Assembly (NCBI GenBank): GCA_964423195.1
Contig: CAYRDY010000101.1
Span: 1 to 7,084, forward strand
DNA: 7,084 bases
Source: CAKRHR01 sp964423195
Lineage (GTDB): Bacteria; Bacillota; Clostridia; Lachnospirales; Lachnospiraceae
Direction of reading: 5' to 3'
Positions 1-5,423 of this stretch are shown here, piece by piece. Numbering within the stretch: the first letter of the stretch is position 1; every line of letters starts with the position of its first letter. The translations under genes and the position numbers were made by a program. The notes below the pieces were generated by a model that was given only the letters and a program-made list of their open reading frames with translations, was not told the DNA's origin and ran no database searches.

Positions 1-72
1 GCTTCGCTCCCAGAGTTTGAGCATTCCATCGAACATGACGATGAGTTCCGGTGTGATGACTCTGCTTTCCAT
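1..72 (-). CDS. Unidentified protein, N-terminal 24 codons only (runs off left edge)
   Basis: An ATG at 72-70 opens a reading frame that stays open for 24 codons to the window edge. The peptide begins MESRVITPELIVMFDGMLKL. A strong ribosome binding site, GGAGG at 86-82, sits 9 nt before the ATG, and a promoter-like sequence lies upstream, so this looks like a real gene start. I do not recognise the family from so short a stretch. In many Clostridia the gene after apt is relA/spoT, but these residues do not look like a typical RelA N-terminus to me, and the intrinsic terminator after apt separates it from the upstream operon. It is therefore probably an independent transcription unit. Reading-frame confidence is moderate; function is unknown. 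Confidence 0.6.
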   Translation of the reverse strand, partial: MESRVITPELIVMFDGMLKLWERS

Positions 73-111
73 AAATATAAACCTCCGTAAGTGAATTTTC
101 TCAAATATATC

Positions 112-140
112 AAAATATGAAGCGTGGGCTTTTCAGTAAA
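112..140 (-). promoter_or_regulatory. Candidate sigma-A-type promoter for the gene starting at 72
   Basis: Reading the minus strand, TTTACT (140-135) and TATTTT (117-112) are separated by exactly 17 nt, each matching the -35/-10 consensus at 4 of 6 positions. Initiation would fall near 105, leaving a leader of about 30 nt that contains the GGAGG at 86-82. A second candidate with the same match quality is TTGCAA (181-176) with TATTTT (158-153), again 17 nt apart. The local DNA is much more AT-rich than the genes, which fits a promoter but also raises the chance of random matches. Confidence 0.3.
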
Positions 141-259
141 CACATCTTTATTAAAATATCAAAAAATCGCCGGCTTTGCAAGTGAAAAATCGATGCATAA
201 CCCACCTTGAGCGTACAAGGATGCGCCGCCGAAGTGACGCCCGCCGCGGTTTCCATTTT

Positions 260-290
260 AAAAGGCCCCCGGCAAGTTGCCAGAGGCCCT
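260..290 (-). terminator. Rho-independent terminator after apt
   Basis: On the minus strand the sequence at 288-264 folds into an uninterrupted 11-bp stem, including two G-U pairs, with arms 288-278 and 274-264 around a 3-nt ACU loop. It is followed directly by four T at 263-260. The two bases before the stem can pair with the T-run and extend it. It lies about 90 nt past the apt stop codon and is oriented to end transcription of the recJ-apt unit. Confidence 0.8.
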
Positions 291-377
291 GAATCATTCC
301 TGTATGCGCGCACCCATGAGTCCAGATCGCAAGTAAACTCTCTATAACGGATTGTATAAGCTATTCAACATTTGTGT

Positions 378-902
378 TTATTTTCCCTCATAGATAATGG
401 CCGATTCCACATCGTACCCCGCCAGGCGCTTTCGTCCTTCCAGACCCGCGAGCTCGATCAGGAAAATTACCTTGACCACTTTGCCGCCCAGCTTCTCCAC
501 GAGCTTGATATTTGCGGCCATCGTGCCGCCGGTGGCCAGCAGATCGTCCACAAGCACGACTTTTTGCCCCGGCTTGATGGCGTCCTTGTGGATCTCGACA
601 GTCGCCTGCCCGTATTCCAAATCATAGCTGCAGGACACCGTCTCGCGCGGCAGCTTGCCCTTCTTTCGGATCATCACAAAGCCCTTGCCCAGATTGTAGG
701 CGACCGGCATACCAAATATGAAACCTCTCGCCTCCGGCCCCACGATCACATCGGTTTCCACCCCGTCCAGGAATCCTGTCAGCGTGTCAATGGCAAGCCT
801 CAATCCCTCCGGATCCTGTACCACTGTGGTGATGTCCCTGAATATGATGCCCGGCTCCGGAAAATCCGGAATGCTCACGACATAATCTTTCAATTCTTTC
901 AT
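378..902 (-). CDS. apt: Adenine phosphoribosyltransferase
   Basis: Cytoplasmic purine-salvage enzyme that makes AMP and pyrophosphate from adenine and PRPP. The 174-residue product has the normal length of bacterial Apt. Visible signatures are the N-terminal hood region IPDFPEPGIIFRDIT (11-25), GPEARGFIFG (55-64), the flexible-loop segment RKKGKLP (79-85) and the PRPP-binding loop VVLVDDLLATGGT (115-127) with its paired Asp119-Asp120. The ATG at 902 is preceded by AAGGAGG (918-912) with a 9-nt spacer, so the start is secure. It follows recJ after 85 nt in the same orientation, with no obvious terminator between, and is the last gene before the terminator at 290-260. The secDF-recJ-apt order is common in Clostridia, where relA usually comes next; here that gene is not evident. 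Identification is confident. Confidence 0.97.
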   Translation of the reverse strand: MKELKDYVVSIPDFPEPGIIFRDITTVVQDPEGLRLAIDTLTGFLDGVETDVIVGPEARGFIFGMPVAYNLGKGFVMIRKKGKLPRETVSCSYDLEYGQATVEIHKDAIKPGQKVVLVDDLLATGGTMAANIKLVEKLGGKVVKVIFLIELAGLEGRKRLAGYDVESAIIYEGK

Positions 903-916
903 AAATATAAACCTCC
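900..916 (-). repeat. 17-nt initiation module shared by apt and the left-edge gene
   Basis: The stretch GGAGGTTTATATTTATG, from Shine-Dalgarno core through start codon, occurs here before apt and again, identical at all 17 positions, at 86-70 before the left-edge gene. Flanking bases differ on both sides. The spacer of nine A/T bases is the non-obvious shared part; the GGAGG and ATG ends are expected. Confidence 0.7.
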
Positions 917-939
917 TTGGTCATATGATTTCACGTGCG

Positions 940-953
940 GCGCGGCGCCGCGC
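940..953. repeat. 14-bp perfect GC palindrome between recJ and apt
   Basis: GCGCGGCGCCGCGC reads identically on both strands and sits in the 85-nt recJ-apt spacer, about 35 nt after the recJ stop codon and 22 nt before the apt Shine-Dalgarno. As RNA it could fold into only a 5-bp stem with a 4-nt loop. There is no T-run after it on the minus strand, so it is not a canonical terminator for recJ. It might slow polymerase, protect an mRNA end, or be a protein site; none is shown by the sequence. Confidence 0.5.
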
Positions 954-987
954 TGTCGTTTTTCCCATTCTCTTTCCTACGGCGCTT

Positions 988-2775
988 TCAGCGCGGCGGG
1001 CGTGCGATGTGGCAGTAACCTGTCACAACAATCTCCAGGCGCTTGCTGCCCATATACTCGTCGACAGACGGATAATAGGTCATCGCCAGCTCGATGGAAT
1101 TGCTCTGCCCCGCGTACAGGCGCGCTCGCGCCTCAGGGCCGAATGTCTCGTCCAGAAACTGATTGAACTGATCGATATCCCCGAAATACAGCGCTTCCAT
1201 CACCGTATGGCTGTCATTGCATACCGTCAGCTTCAGCACATTCCGGTTTTTGCCCAGAACGCGGGCATTTAGCAGTCTGAGATATTTCTCGGCAAATACC
1301 GGCTTCGTATTGCCATTGCCGAAAGGTTCCAGCAGTTCCAGTTCGTCTACCAGCGCGTAAGTGATATAGTTGATCGGCATCGGCACATCAATGCGCACCA
1401 CAGGCACCAGGTCTTTCTCCGTGAGATTCGACTGGGCGTTGAGCCGCAGCCGCAGCGCCTCGAAATTTTCTTTCGGCATCGTCATGCCCGCCGCCATCGG
1501 ATGCCCGCCGAACCTGCCCAGCAGGTCACGGCACTTCACCAGGCCGTCAAACATATTGTAAGCCTCGATCGAGCGCGCGGATCCCTTGATATCGCCGTCC
1601 GCCACCTCCGTGAAGACGATGGCCGGCCGGTGATAGCGCTCCCTGAGACGTCCGGCGATGATTCCCACCAGGCTCTCATGGCAGTTTTTCAACATCACCA
1701 GCATGATCTTATCATTTTTGATCTCCGAATTTTCGATGATCTCAATCGCCTGCGCCGCGCCGTCCGCCGTCATCTGCTTTCGGCTCTCATTCATGGCTTT
1801 CAGGTTTTCCGCCAGCCGCACGGCCTCCCGCTCATCCTCACACATCAGAAGGTCAAGGGCTGCCTTCACCGTATCGAGGCGGCCCGCCGCGTTAAAACAC
1901 GGACCGATCACAAAACCGATGTGATAGGCCGAGACGCGCTCCGGATTCAGCTGATTGACCTCGATCAGCGCGCGCAGACCCAAATTGTCGGTATGCGCAA
2001 GCTGCCGGAGTCCATATTTGACGAAGATGCGGTTTTCATCGACCAGCTCCATCACATCCGCCACTGTGGCCACCGCCACATACTGAATCAGATCAAGCAG
2101 TTCCGCCTCAGGCACATGAAAACGCCCGTACAGCACCTGCACCAGCTTATAGGCCACGCCGGCACCGCAGAGCTTTTTAAATGGATAGGCGCACCCCGCC
2201 TGCTTCGGATCAATCACGGCATCGGCAGGACTTTGCAACTCATGGCGCACACCCTGCGCGTCCTCCTCATAGGGCATATCGTGATGGTCGGTCACCACCA
2301 CGGACATCCCCAGATCCCTGGCCGCATCGATCGCCTCAAAGGCCGCGACGCCGTTGTCGCAGGTGACGATCAGCCGCACGCCACGCGCGAAGGCCTCCGT
2401 CACGATCCGCGTGTTCAGACCGTACCCCTCCGTCACGCGGTCGGGCGTATAGATCAGCGCCCGCCCGCCCATGCGTGTAAACGCCTTATGCAGGATAAAA
2501 CTGGAGAAAATGCCGTCCACGTCAAAATCCGAGGCGATCGCAATCGGAATTTTTTCCCGGATAAACTGTTCAATGATATCCGCGCCTTTCGATATGTCTT
2601 TCATGGACATCGGCGAATATAAATCTTTCGGGGTCCCGTGCAGATAGCGCTCGATCTGCGCGGGATCACTGACGCCGCGGTTGACCATCAATCGGGCGAT
2701 GACCGGATCAACATGAAATTGCGCCGCGATGCCGTTAAAATCCGCTCGCTTGGCAATCTGTACCCATCGCTCCAT
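988..2775 (-). CDS. recJ: Single-stranded-DNA-specific 5'-3' exonuclease RecJ
   Basis: Cytoplasmic DHH-family nuclease that degrades single-stranded DNA 5' to 3' in recombination and mismatch or base-excision repair, using divalent metal. The 595-residue product carries the expected motifs in order: SDFDVDG (82-88, metal-binding Asp residues), CDNG (139-142), TDHHD (162-166, the DHH signature), VATVADVMEL (235-244), GPCFNAAGRLD (291-301), then the DHHA1 domain with HESLVGIIAGRLRERY (366-381), KGSARS (397-402) and GGHPMAAG (423-430). A C-terminal OB-like domain begins near LEPFGNGNTKPVF (482-494). Length is normal for clostridial RecJ, and no catalytic motif is missing. The ATG at 2775 follows AGGGGG (2789-2784) with an 8-nt spacer. 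It lies 297 nt after secDF, across a repeat-bearing spacer, and 85 nt before apt. A separate promoter for recJ is possible but I could not identify a convincing one. Confidence 0.97.
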   Translation of the reverse strand: MERWVQIAKRADFNGIAAQFHVDPVIARLMVNRGVSDPAQIERYLHGTPKDLYSPMSMKDISKGADIIEQFIREKIPIAIASDFDVDGIFSSFILHKAFTRMGGRALIYTPDRVTEGYGLNTRIVTEAFARGVRLIVTCDNGVAAFEAIDAARDLGMSVVVTDHHDMPYEEDAQGVRHELQSPADAVIDPKQAGCAYPFKKLCGAGVAYKLVQVLYGRFHVPEAELLDLIQYVAVATVADVMELVDENRIFVKYGLRQLAHTDNLGLRALIEVNQLNPERVSAYHIGFVIGPCFNAAGRLDTVKAALDLLMCEDEREAVRLAENLKAMNESRKQMTADGAAQAIEIIENSEIKNDKIMLVMLKNCHESLVGIIAGRLRERYHRPAIVFTEVADGDIKGSARSIEAYNMFDGLVKCRDLLGRFGGHPMAAGMTMPKENFEALRLRLNAQSNLTEKDLVPVVRIDVPMPINYITYALVDELELLEPFGNGNTKPVFAEKYLRLLNARVLGKNRNVLKLTVCNDSHTVMEALYFGDIDQFNQFLDETFGPEARARLYAGQSNSIELAMTYYPSVDEYMGSKRLEIVVTGYCHIARPPR

Positions 2776-2804
2776 CCGCTCATCCCCCTATCATATAGAA
2801 CAAT

Positions 2805-2820
2805 TTCAGGCATACCTGAA
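2805..2820. repeat. 16-bp inverted repeat upstream of recJ (operator-like)
   Basis: TTCAGGCATACCTGAA has perfect 6-bp arms (2805-2810 and 2815-2820) around a 4-bp centre and lies about 30 bp before the recJ start codon. Its size and symmetry resemble a dimeric-repressor site. It does not match the Gram-positive LexA box (CGAAC-N4-GTTCG) that recJ might be expected to carry. It could equally be a small RNA hairpin in the secDF-recJ transcript or chance. Confidence 0.4.
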
Positions 2821-2854
2821 CCGTGACCATGTGTCTTCCGAGAGCCAACGCGAT

Positions 2855-2955
2855 GCGCGCCGCTGACTCTGACAACAAACGGAAAGCGCGCCGCCAACTC
2901 TGACAACAAATGGAAAGCGCGCCGCTGACTCTGACAGCAAACGGGAAGCGCACCG
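2855..2955. repeat. Three 31-bp tandem direct repeats plus a partial fourth
   Basis: Copies lie head to tail at 2855-2885, 2886-2916 and 2917-2947, each exactly 31 bp, with a degenerate start of a fourth copy at 2948-2955. Copy 2 differs from copy 1 at three positions and copy 3 at two. Each begins GCGCGCCGC on the plus strand and contains CTCTGACA. The unit length is not a multiple of three, so each copy shifts the reading frame, which argues against coding. There are no spacers between copies, so this is not a CRISPR array. Confidence 0.9.
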
Positions 2956-2964
2956 TCTTCCCGT
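2941..2964. repeat. Hairpin with 8-bp arms at the edge of the tandem repeats
   Basis: ACGGGAAG (2941-2948) and CTTCCCGT (2957-2964) are perfect complements around an 8-nt loop. The left arm overlaps the end of the third tandem copy. In minus-strand RNA the stem is followed by only two or three T bases, and flanking CTGAC/GTCAG segments could extend the fold across a bulge. It is not a convincing terminator, but may add structure to the secDF-recJ transcript. Confidence 0.5.
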
Positions 2965-2977
2965 CAGTCTATACCGG

Positions 2978-3020
2978 TGCCGGCGGAAAACGAAAGCCTG
3001 TCTCTCATTCGCCGCCGGCA
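2978..3020. repeat. Inverted repeat with 9-bp GC-rich arms downstream of secDF
   Basis: TGCCGGCGG (2978-2986) and CCGCCGGCA (3012-3020) are perfect complements. Inside them, CGAA (2991-2994) and TTCG (3008-3011) can also pair, leaving a 4-nt bulge and a 13-nt loop. No T-run follows on the minus strand, so it is unlikely to be a simple intrinsic terminator. Confidence 0.5.
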
Positions 3021-3035
3021 TACACGGTTTACACA

Positions 3036-3065
3036 GCCACGGCCTGGACAAGTCCGGACTGTGGC
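3036..3065. repeat. Imperfect hairpin directly after the secDF stop codon
   Basis: GCCAC (3036-3040) pairs with GTGGC (3061-3065), and GGAC (3046-3049) with GTCC (3052-3055), with mostly paired bases between and two mismatches in minus-strand RNA. The structure begins 8 nt past the secDF stop codon. It has no T-run and is best read as a 3'-end or intercistronic stem-loop of the secDF message. Confidence 0.45.
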
Positions 3066-3072
3066 ACTATCT

Positions 3073-5400
3073 CTATTTCTTCTTTCTCTCTGCCTTTTTC
3101 ATGATATAGTAGAGCGGACCCGTGATACAGATCGATGAGTAGGCGCCGCAGACGATACCGGCCATCAGCGGCAGGGCAAACTCTCTGATCGATGGAACGC
3201 CCATGATAAACAGCACAAAGATCGTGATAAATGTGGTCACAGAGGTATTGATACTCCGCGAGAGTGTCTGGCTGATGCTCAGATTGATGACAGATTCCAG
3301 GCTGCTGCCGCGCATGGTCTTCCGGTTCTCGCGCACGCGGTCAAAGATGACAATGGTGGCATTGATCGAGTAGCCGACGATCGTCAGCATACATGCGATA
3401 AAGGTATTGCCCACGGAAATCCTGACCACCGTGTAGACCATCAGCACCACAAGCACATCGTGGAGCAGCGCCACGATCGCGCTCAGACCGAACTTCAGAT
3501 CGCGGAAGCGAATCCAGATATAGATCAGCATACAGATCGTGGCAATAATCACGGAGACCACCGCGTCCCGCTGCATATCGCTGCTGATCACAGCGCTGAT
3601 GCTCTCCTCGGCGATCGACGTCTCCTCGACGCCGTACTTCTCGGCCAGCGCCTTCTTCAGATCAGCGCGCTGATCCTGGTCAAGCACGGAAGTCTTGATA
3701 ATGATTTCGTTGGAATCCTGAACATTCTGAAGCTGAATATCGGTCACGCCGGTGGTGTCCGTGATCAGCTGCCTCAGCTCATTTCCGCCCTCGGACCTGG
3801 TGTCCACATATTCATTGGCCTCCAGTGTCATGGACGTACCGCCGGTGAAATCAAGGCCGAAATTCATCGCGCCGATGCCTCTGAAATGATTGACACCCAT
3901 CATCACAAAGCCGAAGACGATCAGCACACCCGAAATAATAAAGAATACATTCTTATGCTGCACAAAATGGATCTCTTTCGCCGGTTTCTGGCGCCCGTAG
4001 GCCTTCTCGCCGCGAATGCCGAGCGAATAAAAGCCGTAGATCAGGATACGGGTCACGATCATGGCCGTAAACATCGACAGCACGATACCAAGTGCCAGCG
4101 TGGTCGCGAAACCTTTGATCGGTCCGGTGCCCATCAGATAGAGCACGCCCGCGGCGATCAGGGTGGTCACGTTGCCGTCGATGATCGCGGAAGCCGCACG
4201 CTTAAATCCGAGCTGTATCGCCTCACGCACCATTTTGCCGGCGGCGATCTCCTCACGGATACGGGTGAAGATAATGACATTCGCATCCACGGCCATGCCG
4301 AGGGAGAGAATGATACCCGCGATACCCGGCAGGGTCAGTGTCACATCGAGGGCGTTGAGGAAGCAGAGCATCGCTACCAGATAGAGAATCAATGCAATGC
4401 CCGACGCGACACCTGGCACGCGATACATGATGATCATGAAGATGATGACCAGCAGGACACCGATGGCGCCGGCGATCAGACTGGTCCTTAAGGCCTCCTC
4501 GCCGAGCTGGGCGCCGACGACCGTCGAGTGCACATCTTCCAGTTCAAGCTTCAGAACGCCCAGACGTATGGTCGTGGCCAGACTGTTGGCGGACTCATAG
4601 GTAAAATTGCCGGTGATGACGGCCTCGCCGTTGTTGATCACCTGATTGACCGTCGGATAGCTGATAATTTCATTGTCATAGATGATATAGATCGGCTTGT
4701 TCAGATTTCGCTCCGTCGCCTCCGCAAACTTTGTCGCGCCCTCGCTTGTAAGCTGCAGGCGCACCACGTATTCACTGCCGCCATATTCATCCTGCTGTGT
4801 GCGCACGTCAGCGGTGACAATATCCTCGCCGCTGAGCACCTCATTGAAATAACTTGATGGCTCATCCGATGTATCCTCCGACGCGTCGGATTCCGCGTCC
4901 GCGCTTTCTGTCTCGCCGGACGTCTCCGAGGCGTCTGATTCTGCAGATGTATCCGCTGTGTCGCCCGATTCTGAGGATGTATCCTCCGACGCGTCGGATT
5001 CCGCGTCCGCTTCATCCGCCGGAACCTCTACAATCTCCTGGAAACTGATGCTGCCGGGATTGCCCAGATTTTCAAGCACCGTCTCGGCGTCATATACGCC
5101 CGGAATCTCGACGCTGATGCGGTTGCTGCCCTCCTGATAGACCTGCGCCTCACTGCTGTAAACCTCAACACGGCGCTGCAGCTTGTATACCGTATCACTC
5201 ATATCTTCCTGGGACGGATTCTCTTCTTTGGCCTGATAAGTCACACTGACGCCGCCCGCTAAGTCAAGGCCGAGAATGATATTTTTCGCACTGCCCTGAT
5301 GTGTCTCGCCCACGCCGCGCCACGCGACCAGCGCACAGGCCACGGTGAGAACGACCACCAGAATAAGTCCTATGATACTTAATGCCTTTTTCTCTTTCAT
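3073..5400 (-). CDS. secDF: Fused protein translocase subunit SecD-SecF
   Basis: Membrane component that works with SecYEG, using ion flux to help pull and release exported proteins outside the membrane. The 775-residue product is a natural SecD-SecF fusion. The SecD half has a first membrane span (about 6-28), LGLDLAGG (43-50), a large extracytoplasmic domain, then a membrane block from about 305 containing GMAVDANVIIFTRIREE (368-384). The SecF half has a span near 484-502, FGLDFTGG (514-521), an extracytoplasmic domain, and a block with VGYSINATIVIFDRVREN (675-692). Twelve spans are expected. Residues about 127-182 form an acidic Ser/Asp/Glu/Thr-rich low-complexity insert in the first extracytoplasmic domain, which is unusual. 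I start at the ATG at 5400 (MKEKKALSII), just before the hydrophobic span; AAGGAG lies about 13 nt upstream. A start at 5460 would overlap scfB and add a charged stretch with no support. It follows scfB by 23 nt, so the two are probably cotranscribed. Confidence 0.96.
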   Translation of the reverse strand: MKEKKALSIIGLILVVVLTVACALVAWRGVGETHQGSAKNIILGLDLAGGVSVTYQAKEENPSQEDMSDTVYKLQRRVEVYSSEAQVYQEGSNRISVEIPGVYDAETVLENLGNPGSISFQEIVEVPADEADAESDASEDTSSESGDTADTSAESDASETSGETESADAESDASEDTSDEPSSYFNEVLSGEDIVTADVRTQQDEYGGSEYVVRLQLTSEGATKFAEATERNLNKPIYIIYDNEIISYPTVNQVINNGEAVITGNFTYESANSLATTIRLGVLKLELEDVHSTVVGAQLGEEALRTSLIAGAIGVLLVIIFMIIMYRVPGVASGIALILYLVAMLCFLNALDVTLTLPGIAGIILSLGMAVDANVIIFTRIREEIAAGKMVREAIQLGFKRAASAIIDGNVTTLIAAGVLYLMGTGPIKGFATTLALGIVLSMFTAMIVTRILIYGFYSLGIRGEKAYGRQKPAKEIHFVQHKNVFFIISGVLIVFGFVMMGVNHFRGIGAMNFGLDFTGGTSMTLEANEYVDTRSEGGNELRQLITDTTGVTDIQLQNVQDSNEIIIKTSVLDQDQRADLKKALAEKYGVEETSIAEESISAVISSDMQRDAVVSVIIATICMLIYIWIRFRDLKFGLSAIVALLHDVLVVLMVYTVVRISVGNTFIACMLTIVGYSINATIVIFDRVRENRKTMRGSSLESVINLSISQTLSRSINTSVTTFITIFVLFIMGVPSIREFALPLMAGIVCGAYSSICITGPLYYIMKKAERKKK
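4868..5010 (-). repeat. 35-bp exact direct repeat inside the SecDF acidic insert
   Basis: Positions 4868-4902 and 4976-5010 are identical over 35 bp. They are 108 bp apart, so the repeat is in frame and encodes AESDASEDTS twice, 36 residues apart. A shorter related piece (gatgtatccgc) lies near 4946-4956. The exact DNA identity, not only amino-acid similarity, points to recent duplication or to ongoing length variation in this part of secDF. Confidence 0.9.
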
Positions 5401-5423
5401 GTCTGTTCTATCTCTCCTTTTCT

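Larger units (their letters stand above)
73..377. other. Intergenic region between apt and the left-edge gene
   Basis: This 305-nt gap contains no convincing gene. Next to apt are about 87 nt of 3' untranslated sequence and then the intrinsic terminator at 290-260. The part from about 250 to 190 is GC-rich and holds a weak minus-strand hairpin: CCTTG/CAAGG arms at 220-216 and 209-205, with outer GCAT/ATGC arms at 224-221 and 198-195. A five-T run follows at 189-185, but 5 nt too far away for a canonical terminator. The part from 190 to 73 is AT-rich and carries the promoter-like sequences and the ribosome binding site of the next gene. An open frame on the minus strand at 313-110 crosses the terminator hairpin and has no visible ribosome binding site, so I do not call it. 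Confidence 0.6.

Noticed and set aside
165..265. T-box-like (TGGAAACCGCGG near 256-245) and c-di-GMP-riboswitch-like (GCAAAGCC near 179-172) motifs on the minus strand
   Set aside because: The T-box core has an extra base and there is no Stem I or matching terminator/antiterminator pair; the GCAAAGCC stretch lacks the other conserved elements of the GEMM fold. Both look like chance.
372..1166. Long plus-strand reading frame opposite apt and recJ, and similar plus-strand frames at 1501-2622, 3460-4491 and 6126-6779
   Set aside because: These are shadows of confident minus-strand genes, with compositions typical of antisense frames and no recognisable motifs.
2785..2820. Promoter for recJ with -10 TATGAT or TATATG just upstream of its ribosome binding site
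   Set aside because: Transcription would start inside or after the Shine-Dalgarno, and the matching -35 elements are poor.
2855..2955. CRISPR array
   Set aside because: The 31-bp units are directly contiguous with no spacers between them, and no cas genes are present.
2688..3051. Overlapping minus-strand reading frames across the secDF-recJ spacer (from 2909 and from 3051), with a repeated ARFPFVVRV peptide
   Set aside because: The shared peptide comes from the 31-bp tandem repeat. The frames have no convincing ribosome binding site, run through hairpins, and one overlaps the recJ start.
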